Below are positions 39,849 to 49,534 of a DNA stretch of 64,000 nucleotides, piece after piece (the first letter of the stretch is position 1; the number at the start of each line of letters is the position of its first letter). This stretch comes from Paenisporosarcina indica (GTDB taxonomy: Bacteria > Bacillota > Bacilli > Bacillales_A > Planococcaceae): contig NZ_MPTA01000002.1 in assembly GCF_001939075.1 (NCBI RefSeq), positions 124,001-188,000 on the forward strand, in the 5' to 3' direction. Position numbers and translations under genes: made by a program. The notes under the pieces were generated by a model. The model did no database searches, was not told the DNA's origin, and saw only the letters and a program-made list of their open reading frames with translations.

Positions 39849-40970
39849 TTACTTCTTATTTAAATATTCTTTTAACGCTTCGACGATGCGTCCTGATGCT
39901 TCGCCATCACCATAAGGGTTTGAGGCTTGTGACATCAATGCGTACGCAGCTTCGTCTGTTAACAATTCTTTCGCTAAACCGTAGATCGTCTCTTCGTCGG
40001 TACCTGCAAGTTTCAATGTACCTGCGGCAATTCCTTCTGGACGTTCAGTCGTATCACGCAATACTAGCACCGGTTTCCCAAGAGAAGGCGCTTCTTCTTG
40101 CACGCCGCCCGAGTCCGTCAATATTATGAAAGAGCGTGCTGCGAAGTTATGGAAATCCAGTACTTCAAGCGGCTCGATCAAGTGAATTCTTGGATCGTTT
40201 CCTAGTATTTCATTCGCTATTTCACGTACCGCAGGATTCATATGGACAGGGTACACAACTTGTACATCATCGTGTTCTTCGATTAGGCGTTTAATGGCAC
40301 GGAACATATTGCGCATCGGTTCACCTAAATTTTCACGACGGTGAGCTGTTAATAAAATCATGCGGTCGCTACCGATTTGTTCTAATACAGGATGCGTATA
40401 CTCGTCACGAACTGTCGTTTTCAATGCGTCGATTGCCGTGTTTCCAGTTATGACGATTGTGTCTTCTGCTTTGTTTTCACGACGAAGATTGGCAGCTGAT
40501 ACTTCCGTTGGTGAGAAATGAAGATCTGCCATGACTCCAGTTAATTGGCGGTTCATTTCTTCCGGGTATGGTGAATATTTGTTGAACGTACGTAGTCCCG
40601 CTTCAACATGCCCCACTGCAATCTGGTTATAAAATGCAGCTAAGCTTGCAATGAATGTAGTGGTCGTATCGCCATGTACTAAGACGATGTCCGGTTTCGC
40701 TTCTTTCATTACCGCATCCAAGCCCTCAAGTCCACGCGTTGTCACGTCGATCAAAGTTTGACGGTCTTTCATGATGTTTAAATCGTAATCCGGCTTGATG
40801 CCGAATGTATCCAACACCTGGTCCAGCATTTGGCGATGTTGTGCAGTTACGGTCACGATCGATTCGATTTCATCTGCATGCTTTTCAAGTTCTAAAACAA
40901 GTGGTGCCATTTTAATAGCTTCCGGTCTAGTACCGAAGATTGTCATGACTTTCCATTTTTTCGTCAACAT
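39849..40970 (-). CDS. wecB: UDP-N-acetylglucosamine 2-epimerase
   Basis: 373 residues, non-hydrolysing epimerase (MnaA/WecB family) that makes UDP-ManNAc for wall teichoic acid linkage units or other wall polymers. It has the GT-B fold with IFGTRPEAIKMAPLV at the start, HGDTTTTFIASLAAF, HVEAGLRTFNKYSPYPEEMNR split over catalytic Asp/Glu positions, LTAHRRENLG, and TDSGGVQEEAPSLGKPVLV. ATG 40968-40970 has AAGGAAG 7-8 nt upstream. It follows upp by 24 bp and is probably cotranscribed. In an SLH-bearing cell, its product could feed the pyruvylated polymer that SLH domains bind (inference). Confidence 0.95.
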   Translation of the reverse strand: MLTKKWKVMTIFGTRPEAIKMAPLVLELEKHADEIESIVTVTAQHRQMLDQVLDTFGIKPDYDLNIMKDRQTLIDVTTRGLEGLDAVMKEAKPDIVLVHGDTTTTFIASLAAFYNQIAVGHVEAGLRTFNKYSPYPEEMNRQLTGVMADLHFSPTEVSAANLRRENKAEDTIVITGNTAIDALKTTVRDEYTHPVLEQIGSDRMILLTAHRRENLGEPMRNMFRAIKRLIEEHDDVQVVYPVHMNPAVREIANEILGNDPRIHLIEPLEVLDFHNFAARSFIILTDSGGVQEEAPSLGKPVLVLRDTTERPEGIAAGTLKLAGTDEETIYGLAKELLTDEAAYALMSQASNPYGDGEASGRIVEALKEYLNKK

Positions 40971-40994
40971 TCAAGCACTTCCTTACTTAATTAC

Positions 40995-41654
<660 letters not shown>

Positions 41655-41689
41655 CTATTATAGCAGAAAATATCGGAGAGGTAGGGTTA

Positions 41690-41805
41690 TTCCTGTTCAT
41701 TTTGATTTATTCCTTATTGCGAGGTCTTTCTGCCTGTTTAATTTGATTTCTACCCGTTCATTTTGGTTTCTAGCCGTTCGCTAGCACTTTCCACCCGTTC
41801 GCGCA
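41690..41805 (+). repeat. Family C array (ACCCGTTC cores, 20-21-bp pitch)
   Basis: Clear cores start at 41752, 41772 and 41793, with degenerate ones near 41732 and 41692. Spacers are TTTTGATTTCT-like. It lies between the upp start and the terminator of the upstream gene. Confidence 0.7.
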
Positions 41806-41819
41806 ATTTCTTCCACAAA

Positions 41820-41848
41820 AATACCCCTCTACACAACGTGTGAGGGGG
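41820..41848 (-). terminator. Terminator of the GGDEF-EAL gene
   Basis: Stem CCCCTC(T)ACAC / GTGTGAGGGG with one bulge and loop AAC; minus strand continues GTATTTTTGTGG. Confidence 0.8.
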
Positions 41849-41858
41849 CTAATTAGTT

Positions 41859-44042
41859 TTAGTCTAGGATTCGTTCAATTTCGGTGAAGGTCATGGGTTT
41901 GTAGAAGTGGAATCCTTGGCCTGATTTGCAGCCAATTGAAAGTAAGGTCGCCAGTTGCTCTTTAGTTTCGATGCCTTCTGCGATGGATTGCATGTTCAAG
42001 TTGTCTGCTAGCTGGACAATTGTTCGCACAATGGCGAGGGTCCCTTTGTTGTCGATATTCGAAATGAAGCTGCGATCGATTTTGATTTCGCTTACTGGGA
42101 GTTGTTGCAAGTAACTAAGAGACGAGTAGCCCATGCCGAAGTCATCAACGGAGCTTTCAAAACCTTTTTGCTTCAACTGTGTGAAGATGTTTTTTGCTAA
42201 CTCAAAATCTACTAACCCTATGCTTTCTGTAAGCTCAAGTCGCACATATTTTGACTGTATACCAAATGCCTTCAACGCTTTTTGTAAATCTGCGACAAAG
42301 GATGGATCGAAAAAGTGGTCCGTTGAAATGTTAATCGCCACGGGGTATAGCTTTTTCTTTTGTTCTTTGCGAGATTGAAGCCAAGTTAACACTTTCGTCA
42401 GTATCACTTGGTCGATTTCACGTATTTTACCGGAATGTTCAGCCGCCTGAATAAAAACGCTTGGTGCAATTTGACCTAACTCTGGTGAATTCCATCTCGC
42501 TAACGCTTCGAAAGAAAAGATTTCACCAGTCATTAAGTCTACTTTTGGTTGTAGATGTACATCAAATTCACCTTTTTGTAGTGCATGAGCTACTTGATTG
42601 CTAATGAGTAAATCTTGTTTTGTTTCCTTGTCTTGATCGATTGTAAAAAACGACAATGCATTTCCTGCACGTTTTTTGGCGTTTGAAATGGCTGTATCTG
42701 CGTAACGAATGAGTTCTTCGATTTCTACTTCTTGCCCAATAAATGGCGTTACGCCAATCTTCATCGTTAGAAATACTTTTTCCCCCTGAATCATGAAAGG
42801 ATCATTGCCAATTTTCATGATTTTTGTTGTGAAGCTGTCGATTTTATTTGCTGGAATTAAGCTAGAAACGATTAATGCTGGCGTCGAAAACCTTGCCACA
42901 ATATCGTCATAGCGTTTACACACACGTTGGATTCGCTGGCACATTTGTTTAATAACTTCATCGCCAGCCGCTCGACCGTATACATCCACGATATTCGTGA
43001 ATTCAGTTGGCTCAATAATGGCGACAAATCCCGGCTCGTTTTCTTTCAATAAATCAGTCAGTTCATTGATGAAATAATGCCTATTTGGAATCCCGGTATC
43101 CGCATCCATATAGGCGAGTCTCAATACTTCCTCTTGGTGGTCCGAGTACTTCACGGCCAACGAAATGAGAGGTGCGATACGTGTCATAAATTCCAAATCG
43201 ATTTCACGTGGTTTATTGGGTTTTATGTAATAGGTAGTAATCGTGCCGACCACTTTATTATCCTGCGTCAGAACAGGAACTGCCCAGCATGCCCGCAAAT
43301 TGTGTGAGAGTGCGAGGTCTTTATACCCTTTCCACTTTGGGTCTGTTTCGATGTCTGTTACGATGACCGTTTGTTTTGTAAACGCAGCCGTGCCTGACGA
43401 TCCTATATTCTTCCCAATCTTTGTGCCATGAATGGTTTCGTTATAGCTTTCAGGAAGTGACCTTGCCGCAGCTACAATTAAGCGATTCTTCTCATCAAGT
43501 AATAAAATTGAACATTTCGAGTCTTGTTGGAAAAAGCTTTCTACAACATCACATACTTTTTGAAGCAACACGCTCAATGCATAGCCTTTTTCAATGCCCT
43601 TATAGATTTCTTGTTGCACGTCAAATAGAGCTTCTGTTTGTTTACGGCTCGTTATATCGATGGGCAGGCCGATATAAAACAAAAGATTTTCTTGTTTATC
43701 ACATATCGGGTGAAAGACCGCTTCACTCCAAAATGGCGTACCTTCTTTTTGATAACTTAATAGTTCAATATGTATGTGTTTTCCATTAGTCATTTGTTCG
43801 TCCATGGTATTGATTGAGTCAATAGAAGTTTCTTTGCCATGTAAGATTCGGTAATTTTTCCCTATCACTTCATCACGGCTATATCCTGTCATATGTAGAA
43901 ATTCATCATTTACATAGATGAGTGGGTTATCTGGTATTTCCGGATCAGCAACCACAAAACTCGTTTGATATTGGTCACCTAAATGGCATAACCAATCAAA
44001 CAGCTTCTCTTTGCTTAGTTCTTTTGAATAATTGGTTTCCAT
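41859..44042 (-). CDS. PAS/LOV-like, GAF, degenerate GGDEF, EAL protein
   Basis: 727 residues. A PAS domain at about 20-135 is of the LOV type (compare YtvA), but in place of GKNCRFLQ it reads GKNYRILHG, so the flavin-adduct cysteine is Tyr. GAF at about 150-290. GGDEF at about 305-455 is degenerate: the signature position reads ARFSTPALIV. EAL at about 475-725 keeps FEALARW, VAINIS, LELTES, VDDFGMGYSSL, IKIDRSFI, AEGIET and GQGF, so it should hydrolyse c-di-GMP. Predicted net role: sensory phosphodiesterase with the GGDEF domain possibly binding GTP. Single gene with own terminator. Confidence 0.9.
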   Translation of the reverse strand: METNYSKELSKEKLFDWLCHLGDQYQTSFVVADPEIPDNPLIYVNDEFLHMTGYSRDEVIGKNYRILHGKETSIDSINTMDEQMTNGKHIHIELLSYQKEGTPFWSEAVFHPICDKQENLLFYIGLPIDITSRKQTEALFDVQQEIYKGIEKGYALSVLLQKVCDVVESFFQQDSKCSILLLDEKNRLIVAAARSLPESYNETIHGTKIGKNIGSSGTAAFTKQTVIVTDIETDPKWKGYKDLALSHNLRACWAVPVLTQDNKVVGTITTYYIKPNKPREIDLEFMTRIAPLISLAVKYSDHQEEVLRLAYMDADTGIPNRHYFINELTDLLKENEPGFVAIIEPTEFTNIVDVYGRAAGDEVIKQMCQRIQRVCKRYDDIVARFSTPALIVSSLIPANKIDSFTTKIMKIGNDPFMIQGEKVFLTMKIGVTPFIGQEVEIEELIRYADTAISNAKKRAGNALSFFTIDQDKETKQDLLISNQVAHALQKGEFDVHLQPKVDLMTGEIFSFEALARWNSPELGQIAPSVFIQAAEHSGKIREIDQVILTKVLTWLQSRKEQKKKLYPVAINISTDHFFDPSFVADLQKALKAFGIQSKYVRLELTESIGLVDFELAKNIFTQLKQKGFESSVDDFGMGYSSLSYLQQLPVSEIKIDRSFISNIDNKGTLAIVRTIVQLADNLNMQSIAEGIETKEQLATLLSIGCKSGQGFHFYKPMTFTEIERILD

Positions 44043-44096
44043 ACCGTCCGCCCTCCCTTTTAGTTCTTCGCCATTCTATAGTAGAGGAATTCGATA

Positions 44097-44128
44097 AAAG
44101 AAGCTATATTTGATTTCTCAAATATAGC
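44097..44128 (-). terminator. Terminator of glyA
   Basis: A perfect 11-bp AT-rich stem (GCTATATTTGA / TCAAATATAGC) with loop TTTC; minus strand continues TTCTTTTATC. Confidence 0.8.
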
Positions 44129-44153
44129 AATTTTCTAACTATTAATTTTTAAT

Positions 44154-45392
44154 TTATGATTGGTAGAGTGGGAATTTAGCCGTTAATGCCGCTACACGCT
44201 CTGCCGATTCTTTTAGTACCGCTTCATCTTCATGATTTTTCAATAATTTTGCCATGATCGATGCGATTTCCTTCATTTCTTCTTCTTTAAAACCACGTGA
44301 TGTTACGGCTGGCGTTCCAATACGGATTCCTGAAGTAACGAACGGACTTTTCTCATCAAAAGGAATGGTATTTTTGTTAACTGTAATGCCGACTTCATCC
44401 AATACTTTCTCCGCGACTTTACCAGTTAAATCTAAAGATTTTAAGTTTACAAGTAGTAAGTGATTGTCCGTCCCGCCAGAAACGATATCGATTCCTTCTT
44501 CGATAAAGCTTTCTGCTAATACTTTGGCATTTTTCACCACTTGTTGAATATACGTTTTGAATTCAGGTTGTTGTGCTTCACCGAAAGCCACAGCTTTAGC
44601 AGCGATTACGTGCATCAATGGTCCACCTTGAATTCCAGGGAAAATCGTTTTATCAATTTTCTTTGCAAATTCTTCTGTCGTTAAAATTAAACCACCACGA
44701 GGTCCACGCAAAGTTTTATGGGTAGTTGATGTAACGAAATGTGCGTGTGGTACTGGATTCGGGTGTTCGCCTGCAGCTACTAATCCCGCAATATGAGCCA
44801 TGTCTACCATTAAGTAAGCACCCACTTCGTCAGCGATTTCACGGAATTTCGAAAAATCAAGTGTACGAGAGTATGCACTAGCACCAGCAACAATTAGTTT
44901 CGGTTTGTGTTCTAACGCTTTTTCACGAACGTCAGCGTAATCGATCGTTTCTGTTTCTTTGTCAACACCGTATTCCACGAAATTGTATTGAATCCCACTG
45001 AAATTGACAGCAGAGCCATGAGTTAAGTGACCGCCATGTGATAAGTTCATCCCAAGTACTGTATCTCCCGGCTGAATTGCCGTCATGTACACCGCCATAT
45101 TGGCTTGTGAACCTGAATGTGGTTGTACGTTTGCATGTTCTGCACCGAAAATTTCTTTTATGCGATCGCGTGCAATATTTTCTACCACGTCTACGTGCTC
45201 ACAACCACCGTAGTAACGTTTCCCTGGATAGCCTTCTGCATATTTATTTGTTAATACAGACCCCTGTGCTTCCATTACAGCTTCTGAAACAAAGTTTTCT
45301 GATGCAATTAATTCAATGTTCGCTTGTTGACGTGTTTTCTCCGCATTCATTGCTTCAAATACCGCATTGTCTAGTTCAGCAATCTTTTTCAT
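44154..45392 (-). CDS. glyA: Serine hydroxymethyltransferase
   Basis: 412 residues, PLP enzyme that interconverts serine and glycine with tetrahydrofolate. The PLP lysine is Lys226 in [38 protein letters not shown] and [14 protein letters not shown] are all intact. I chose ATG 45390-45392, three codons after an open TTG, because the AAAGGGG site is 10 nt away. It overlaps the end of ywlG by 17 bp. Confidence 0.97.
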   Translation of the reverse strand: MKKIAELDNAVFEAMNAEKTRQQANIELIASENFVSEAVMEAQGSVLTNKYAEGYPGKRYYGGCEHVDVVENIARDRIKEIFGAEHANVQPHSGSQANMAVYMTAIQPGDTVLGMNLSHGGHLTHGSAVNFSGIQYNFVEYGVDKETETIDYADVREKALEHKPKLIVAGASAYSRTLDFSKFREIADEVGAYLMVDMAHIAGLVAAGEHPNPVPHAHFVTSTTHKTLRGPRGGLILTTEEFAKKIDKTIFPGIQGGPLMHVIAAKAVAFGEAQQPEFKTYIQQVVKNAKVLAESFIEEGIDIVSGGTDNHLLLVNLKSLDLTGKVAEKVLDEVGITVNKNTIPFDEKSPFVTSGIRIGTPAVTSRGFKEEEMKEIASIMAKLLKNHEDEAVLKESAERVAALTAKFPLYQS

Positions 45393-45966
45393 TTGTCCCA
45401 ATCCCCTTTATGTCTAGTAGTTTCTTGTATATTGCCCGCTCGCCGCCAATTAGTTTTGGACGGGTTGTCGCGAGTGTGACAATCGCTTCACCAATTTGTT
45501 TAACAGACGTTCGGATCGGCACTGCCACTGGTTTTAAGTTCATTCCGATAAGTGTTTGTCCAATATCAATGCCACCATGGGCTTGTACATATTCGACAAC
45601 GACTGGATCTTTGAAATGTGTATACGCGTATGCCGACATGGACCCACCCGCTTTTTGTACAGGAATGACCGAGACTGGTTCCAGCCCGTAAGCTTTTGCC
45701 GTTTCCCGTTCCATCGTCAAGGCACGATTAATATGCTCACACCCTTGGAATACCAGATGAATGTCCTGCTTTTTTGCAAAGGTTTGAAGCGGAGTGAATA
45801 AACTTTCCGCTACTTCCATTCCACCTGCAGAGCCAATTCGTTTCCCTTCGATTTCAGAAGTCGAACAGCCAATTACTACTAGCTGTCCTGGAGAGAATGT
45901 GACTTGCATCGCGAACTCTTCCAACAATTTCTCGAGTTGCATGTGCACGGATGAATGAACACTCAT
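45376..45966 (-). CDS. ywlG: DUF436 protein YwlG
   Basis: 196 residues of the TIGR01440/UPF0340 family: [54 protein letters not shown]. Its function is unknown. It lies between rpiB and glyA as in B. subtilis; glyA translation may be coupled through the overlap. ATG 45964-45966 has GAGGAG about 11 nt upstream. Confidence 0.9.
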   Translation of the reverse strand: MSVHSSVHMQLEKLLEEFAMQVTFSPGQLVVIGCSTSEIEGKRIGSAGGMEVAESLFTPLQTFAKKQDIHLVFQGCEHINRALTMERETAKAYGLEPVSVIPVQKAGGSMSAYAYTHFKDPVVVEYVQAHGGIDIGQTLIGMNLKPVAVPIRTSVKQIGEAIVTLATTRPKLIGGERAIYKKLLDIKGIGTNEKDC

Positions 45967-45984
45967 GTGAAATAAACTCCTCTA

Positions 45985-46422
45985 TTATTTATCTAGTTCA
46001 GAAAGTTTGGCGATACGGGCTTCATGACGACCGCCTTCGAACTCGCCTTCTAACCAGGTTTTCACGATTTCACGTGCCAAGCCACCGCCAATTACGCGTT
46101 CGCCCATTGCTAATACATTGGAATCATTATGTCCGCGTGTTGCTTTCGCACTAAACACATCGTGAACCAGTGCGCATCGGATCCCTTTTACTTTATTTGC
46201 TGCAATTGACATGCCGATTCCGGTTCCACAAATGACGATTCCACGGTCGAATTCTCCCGATGCAACGCCATCTGCTACTGGTTTTGCATAGTCCGGGTAA
46301 TCAACAGAATCACTCGTATGTGGTCCAAAATCTTGATAGTTATATCCTAGCTCGTCAAGTAATGAAGTGATTTCTTTGCGCAAGTTATTGCCTCCGTGAT
46401 CGGATGAAATCGCGATGTTCAT
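45985..46422 (-). CDS. rpiB: Ribose-5-phosphate isomerase B
   Basis: 145 residues of the RpiB/LacAB family. It begins MNIAISSDHGGNNLRK, with active-site Cys65 in VICGTGIGMSIAANK and a GHNDSNVLAMGERVIG block that binds phosphate. It converts ribose-5-phosphate and ribulose-5-phosphate. It is the first gene of an apparent rpiB-ywlG-glyA unit. Confidence 0.95.
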   Translation of the reverse strand: MNIAISSDHGGNNLRKEITSLLDELGYNYQDFGPHTSDSVDYPDYAKPVADGVASGEFDRGIVICGTGIGMSIAANKVKGIRCALVHDVFSAKATRGHNDSNVLAMGERVIGGGLAREIVKTWLEGEFEGGRHEARIAKLSELDK

Positions 46423-46610
46423 TATATTCCCTCATTTCTGTTAATACTCACATTTATCTTACCATTTTTAAATTAGAAAAACACATCTTGCCCTAAAAAT
46501 GGGCATGAGGTAATACCGGGATTAACGGCTGGCTGAAGGAACATTAATTGTCCATCGCTTTGTGGATGCCTCGTCATATGGAAAATATTTGTGAAACTAG
46601 GGTAGACTAT

Positions 46611-46705
46611 TTGACTGAGCGAGGGCTCAGTTGTATTAATCGTGGGTCACGTAGGAATGACCCCGCACGCTTTCGCTAAGGACTCTGAAAAGGTTCACTA
46701 TTACA
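46611..46705 (+). repeat. Family A element reduced to one unit
   Basis: A perfect ACTGAGC-GAGG-GCTCAGT hairpin, one ACGTAGGAA core at 46649, then directly CCCCGCACGC...CTAAG from the right part of the composite element. The other three units and the middle section are missing. Confidence 0.8.
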
Positions 46706-46740
46706 GATTGGACTAAGTATTCCCTATAATAACGCTTCGG

Positions 46741-46769
46741 GGCTTTGTGGATGCCTCCCGCGAGAAGCC
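46741..46769 (+). repeat. Dispersed repeat D, copy 2
   Basis: Contains CTTTGTGGATGCCTCCCG and GAGAAGCC, nearly the same as at 983-1012. A short version lies at 46557-46572. Confidence 0.6.
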
Positions 46770-46777
46770 AGTTTTTG

Positions 46778-47030
46778 ACTGAGCGAAGGCTCAGTTGTAA
46801 TAATCGTGGGTTACGTAGGGAAAATTGGGGATGACGTAGGAAAAACGGGAGTTCACGTTGGAATTATTGGCCTTTACTTTAAGTAGGAATCAACCCAATC
46901 ACAGAACGTTTCCGATTCTTCGCTTCACTAAAATGGCTGCAGAGCGTAGCGAACAGCCCTATTCAAAGGTTTTCAAACTCATGAATGGCCCCGCACGCTA
47001 TCGCTTAGCGGGTGTTTCTGTGAAAGAAAA
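46778..47030 (+). repeat. Family A element, full composite copy
   Basis: Hairpin ACTGAGCGAAGGCTCAGT, cores at 46813 (ACGTAGGGA), 46834 and 46855 (ACGTTGGAA), each 21 bp apart, and a decayed fourth. The right part has GGCTG...CAGCC and CCCCGCACGC...GCTTAGCGGG hairpins as in the 16-kb copies. Confidence 0.85.
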
Positions 47031-47039
47031 GAGTGTTAA

Positions 47040-47150
47040 ATGACTGAGCAATGGCTCAGTTGTAACAATCGTGGGTCACGTAGGAAGTATTGGGGATGAC
47101 GTAGGAAAAATCGGAGTTCACGTTGGAATTATTGGCCTTTAGGTAGGAAA
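47040..47150 (+). repeat. Family A array (four 21-bp units)
   Basis: Hairpin ACTGAGCAATGGCTCAGT, then cores at 47078, 47099, 47120 (ACGTTGGAA) and 47141 (AGGTAGGAA), exactly 21 bp apart. Confidence 0.85.
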
Positions 47151-47322
47151 CTATGCATTTGCTCCTGCATGGCCGCCGGCGCATAACTAATGAGACCCAC
47201 ACTTATGTGATTTTCATACTTGTTGGCTCATACGGAGCGTATGGCTAGCGCTAATGTGCAATATCATTTTACATCGCCATGATATTAAAAAGAACAGATA
47301 CCAATCTCATACTTAACGATGC

Positions 47323-47353
47323 AGAGCCATAATTGCCTTTTTAAATTGAGGTT
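47323..47353. repeat. Dispersed repeat E, copy 2
   Basis: AGAGCCATAATTGCC followed by AAATTGAGGTTCAAAT matches 23016-23051 (GAGCCACAATTGCC, AAATTGTGGCTCAAAT) except for a few bases. The inverted repeat is less perfect here. Confidence 0.6.
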
Positions 47354-47374
47354 CAAATTAGCAGAACGATTAAA

Positions 47375-47408
47375 ATTAAAAAACAGCCCTCGTTTGAATG
47401 AGAGCTGT
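47375..47408 (-). terminator. Terminator of ywlE
   Basis: Stem ACAGCTCTC / GAGGGCTGT on the minus strand (one wobble), 8-nt loop, tail TTTTTT. Confidence 0.9.
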
Positions 47409-47414
47409 ACGTCG

Positions 47415-47855
47415 TTATTCTTCAGTTAATTTAATATGTAATTCTTCATTTAACCTGGCGAGTTCTTGGAATGTTTGTCGGTACATTTGAATGTCTCCAC
47501 CAAAAGGATCCGAGACGTCATGTGAACCGTATGGCCGGACGTATTCCTTTAGCGTGAAAATTTTGTCCGCAGCAAAAGGAAATGCTTGCATGACCATTTG
47601 TTTATGAGCGGAAGTCATGGTTAAGATTAGATCCGCCCAGCGTACATCTTGTTCATTTATTTGACGTGAAAAATGAGTGAACTCTATTGCGGCTTCTTTA
47701 ATCACTTGTTTCGTATTTCGAGATATATCCCCATTATCCATAGCATAGATTCCCGCTGAACGGGCTTCCATCCCAGCTTTATTTTTAGACTGAAATAGAG
47801 CTTCCGCCATCGGGCTGCGGCAAGTATTTCCTGTACATATAAAATAAATATTCAT
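47415..47855 (-). CDS. ywlE: Protein-arginine phosphatase YwlE
   Basis: 146 residues with the low-molecular-weight phosphatase fold. The P-loop is C7-TGNTC-R13-S; Thr11 in place of Ile/Leu is the feature that makes this group specific for phosphoarginine. The general acid is Asp116 in SDPFGGD. It counteracts the McsB arginine kinase in protein quality control and stress response. It ends the ywlC-mntP-ywlE unit; ATG 47853-47855. Confidence 0.92.
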   Translation of the reverse strand: MNIYFICTGNTCRSPMAEALFQSKNKAGMEARSAGIYAMDNGDISRNTKQVIKEAAIEFTHFSRQINEQDVRWADLILTMTSAHKQMVMQAFPFAADKIFTLKEYVRPYGSHDVSDPFGGDIQMYRQTFQELARLNEELHIKLTEE

Positions 47856-47864
47856 AGTTATCCC

Positions 47865-48356
47865 TCATTTATTGATTAACGTGAGCAGTCCCATCAACAT
47901 TAGACACACTCCAGATATCCTTGTTAGCATCGGTCCTTGAATGAATTTACTTTTCAGTGCTATGTAAGAACAGAGTAATGCAAAAAAGCCGGCACTCATT
48001 AAGAATATCCACTTTTGTAATTGAAGCATACCAAAAGATAAGCTAACTGAAAAGGTATCCACGCTGACCACGATTGCGAGAAGTATCGGCGGAATGAGTG
48101 TCGACGTTGGTTTTTGTTGATGTAAAACTAAATGTGCACCTGTTAGAAATAACAGGATACTTGATATATAGCGGCCACCTTCCACAATAAAAGACGTTAC
48201 CCATTCCCCCGCTAGAAACCCCAGGAGTGGGAAAAGCATATGTAAAAACGCTGTCCAAATGGCAAGGAAGAGCGGAAATCGAATTTTCGGTAAGACGCTA
48301 TACAGTGCCACGACATCAAGTGCAGTTAGGAGCCCTGCGATTAGTTCTGTTCCCAA
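47865..48356 (-). CDS. mntP: MntP-like manganese efflux protein (YwlD)
   Basis: 163 residues with five to six membrane segments. The second repeat keeps VVSVDTFSVSLSFGM, the Asp-containing MntP motif; the first repeat reads TALDVVALYSVLPK, with its Asp in place. It probably exports Mn2+. The start is TTG 48354-48356, with GGGGAG about 10 nt upstream. It lies between ywlC and ywlE as in B. subtilis. It is somewhat shorter than usual (about 180). Confidence 0.8.
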   Translation of the reverse strand: MGTELIAGLLTALDVVALYSVLPKIRFPLFLAIWTAFLHMLFPLLGFLAGEWVTSFIVEGGRYISSILLFLTGAHLVLHQQKPTSTLIPPILLAIVVSVDTFSVSLSFGMLQLQKWIFLMSAGFFALLCSYIALKSKFIQGPMLTRISGVCLMLMGLLTLINK

Positions 48357-48414
48357 TGAAAAAAATCTCCCCTCTCTTTTGCACTGCTATTAGCATATGC
48401 AAAAAAGAGAGAGA

Positions 48415-49449
48415 TTAGGATGACCACCAGTTGCCATCTGCCGCTTTTTCTAATCGATTGAAAATCGCTGCCCCAACACCAGCTTTATCGGGTACTGTAA
48501 CCAGGATGATATCGGCAGTTGTTTCATCGCATGCACGCAGATGTGCGTATAAATGATGGGCAAAATCTTGTGGGTTTTGTTGATTTCCAAGGGACCAGAA
48601 CCAGTCTGCATCGGTTGTTTTAAAATCATCGGACGCAAGCAAGGCGACCTTTTTTCGACTCGTATGTATGGTTTTAATCGCTTGTTCAATTAACTCTTGG
48701 TTCGGTTGAATTAAATAGACTGGGGCGTCAGGAGCATAGTGTGCATATTTCATACCTGGTGCTCTAGGTGTTGTTTCATCCCCCACTTTTGTCGAAGCCG
48801 GTTCAATCACTTCACCAATGACTTCGCGCAGCATGTCTGCTGTGATTCCACCTGGTCGAAGGATCACTGGAGGTTCTACCGTGAAATCCACAACAGTTGA
48901 TTCAAGTCCAATTCCTGTAGCACCGCCGTCTAAAATCAATGGAATGCGCCCAGTTAAATCTTTTTCCACGTGCAGTGCAGTCGTGGGACTTGGTTTGCCA
49001 CTACGGTTTGCACTTGGTGCTGCGATGGGTTGTCTGAGCTTTCGTAGTAACTCTAGTGCGACTGGATGATCCGGCATGCGGACACCTACGGTTGATAGCC
49101 CTGCTGAAACATTTGTTGCAAATACATTTGGTTTTGCTGTTAAGATCAGCGTTAGAGGACCTGGCCAAAAAGCTTGGATGCAGGTATCTGCTTTTTCCGG
49201 AATTTCACTGACATATTCAAGAATGTCTTGCGCTTCACCAACATGAACGATGAGCGGATTATCAGCGGGTCTGCCTTTTGCTTCAAAAATTTTAGCAACC
49301 GCTGCTTCATTCGTTGCAATCGCACCTAACCCATAAACCGTTTCTGTCGGAAATGCCACAACTTCACCCGCTAGCAATTTTTCCACAGCTTGTGTATAAG
49401 TTGAAATGTTATTCACATCGTTATCCACAATCAGTCTTTTCGTTTCCAT
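48415..49449 (-). CDS. ywlC: Threonylcarbamoyl-AMP synthase (YwlC/Sua5)
   Basis: 344 residues, the long Sua5 form. YrdC domain at about 12-205 with AFPTETVYGLGA, FEAKGRPADNPL and PSANRSGKPSPT; Sua5 C-terminal domain at about 230-340 after the linker TPRAPGMKYAHYAP. It makes threonylcarbamoyl-AMP for t6A37 of tRNAs that read ANN codons. ATG 49447-49449 is preceded by AAAGGAGAAAAA-type purines. Confidence 0.96.
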   Translation of the reverse strand: METKRLIVDNDVNNISTYTQAVEKLLAGEVVAFPTETVYGLGAIATNEAAVAKIFEAKGRPADNPLIVHVGEAQDILEYVSEIPEKADTCIQAFWPGPLTLILTAKPNVFATNVSAGLSTVGVRMPDHPVALELLRKLRQPIAAPSANRSGKPSPTTALHVEKDLTGRIPLILDGGATGIGLESTVVDFTVEPPVILRPGGITADMLREVIGEVIEPASTKVGDETTPRAPGMKYAHYAPDAPVYLIQPNQELIEQAIKTIHTSRKKVALLASDDFKTTDADWFWSLGNQQNPQDFAHHLYAHLRACDETTADIILVTVPDKAGVGAAIFNRLEKAADGNWWSS

Positions 49450-49534
49450 GCTGTTTTTCTCCTTTCTTTCGCGTTTTTAGTGTATGTTATGCACAACATG
49501 TGGATAACCACCTGTGTAAATGTGTATAACTACG

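Larger units (their letters stand above)
46423..47374. other. Gene-free region of about 950 bp with three family A elements
   Basis: No frame here has gene-like features. It contains three family A elements in one orientation (46611, 46786, 47040), two copies of repeat D (46557 and 46741) and one of repeat E (47323). The left edge should hold the rpiB promoter. It is the largest gene-free stretch in the conserved block. Confidence 0.6.

Noticed and set aside
44043-44153. T-box or riboswitch beside glyA
   Set aside because: Only a simple terminator hairpin is visible and it lies downstream of glyA; no T-box AGGGUGGNACCGCG-like sequence.
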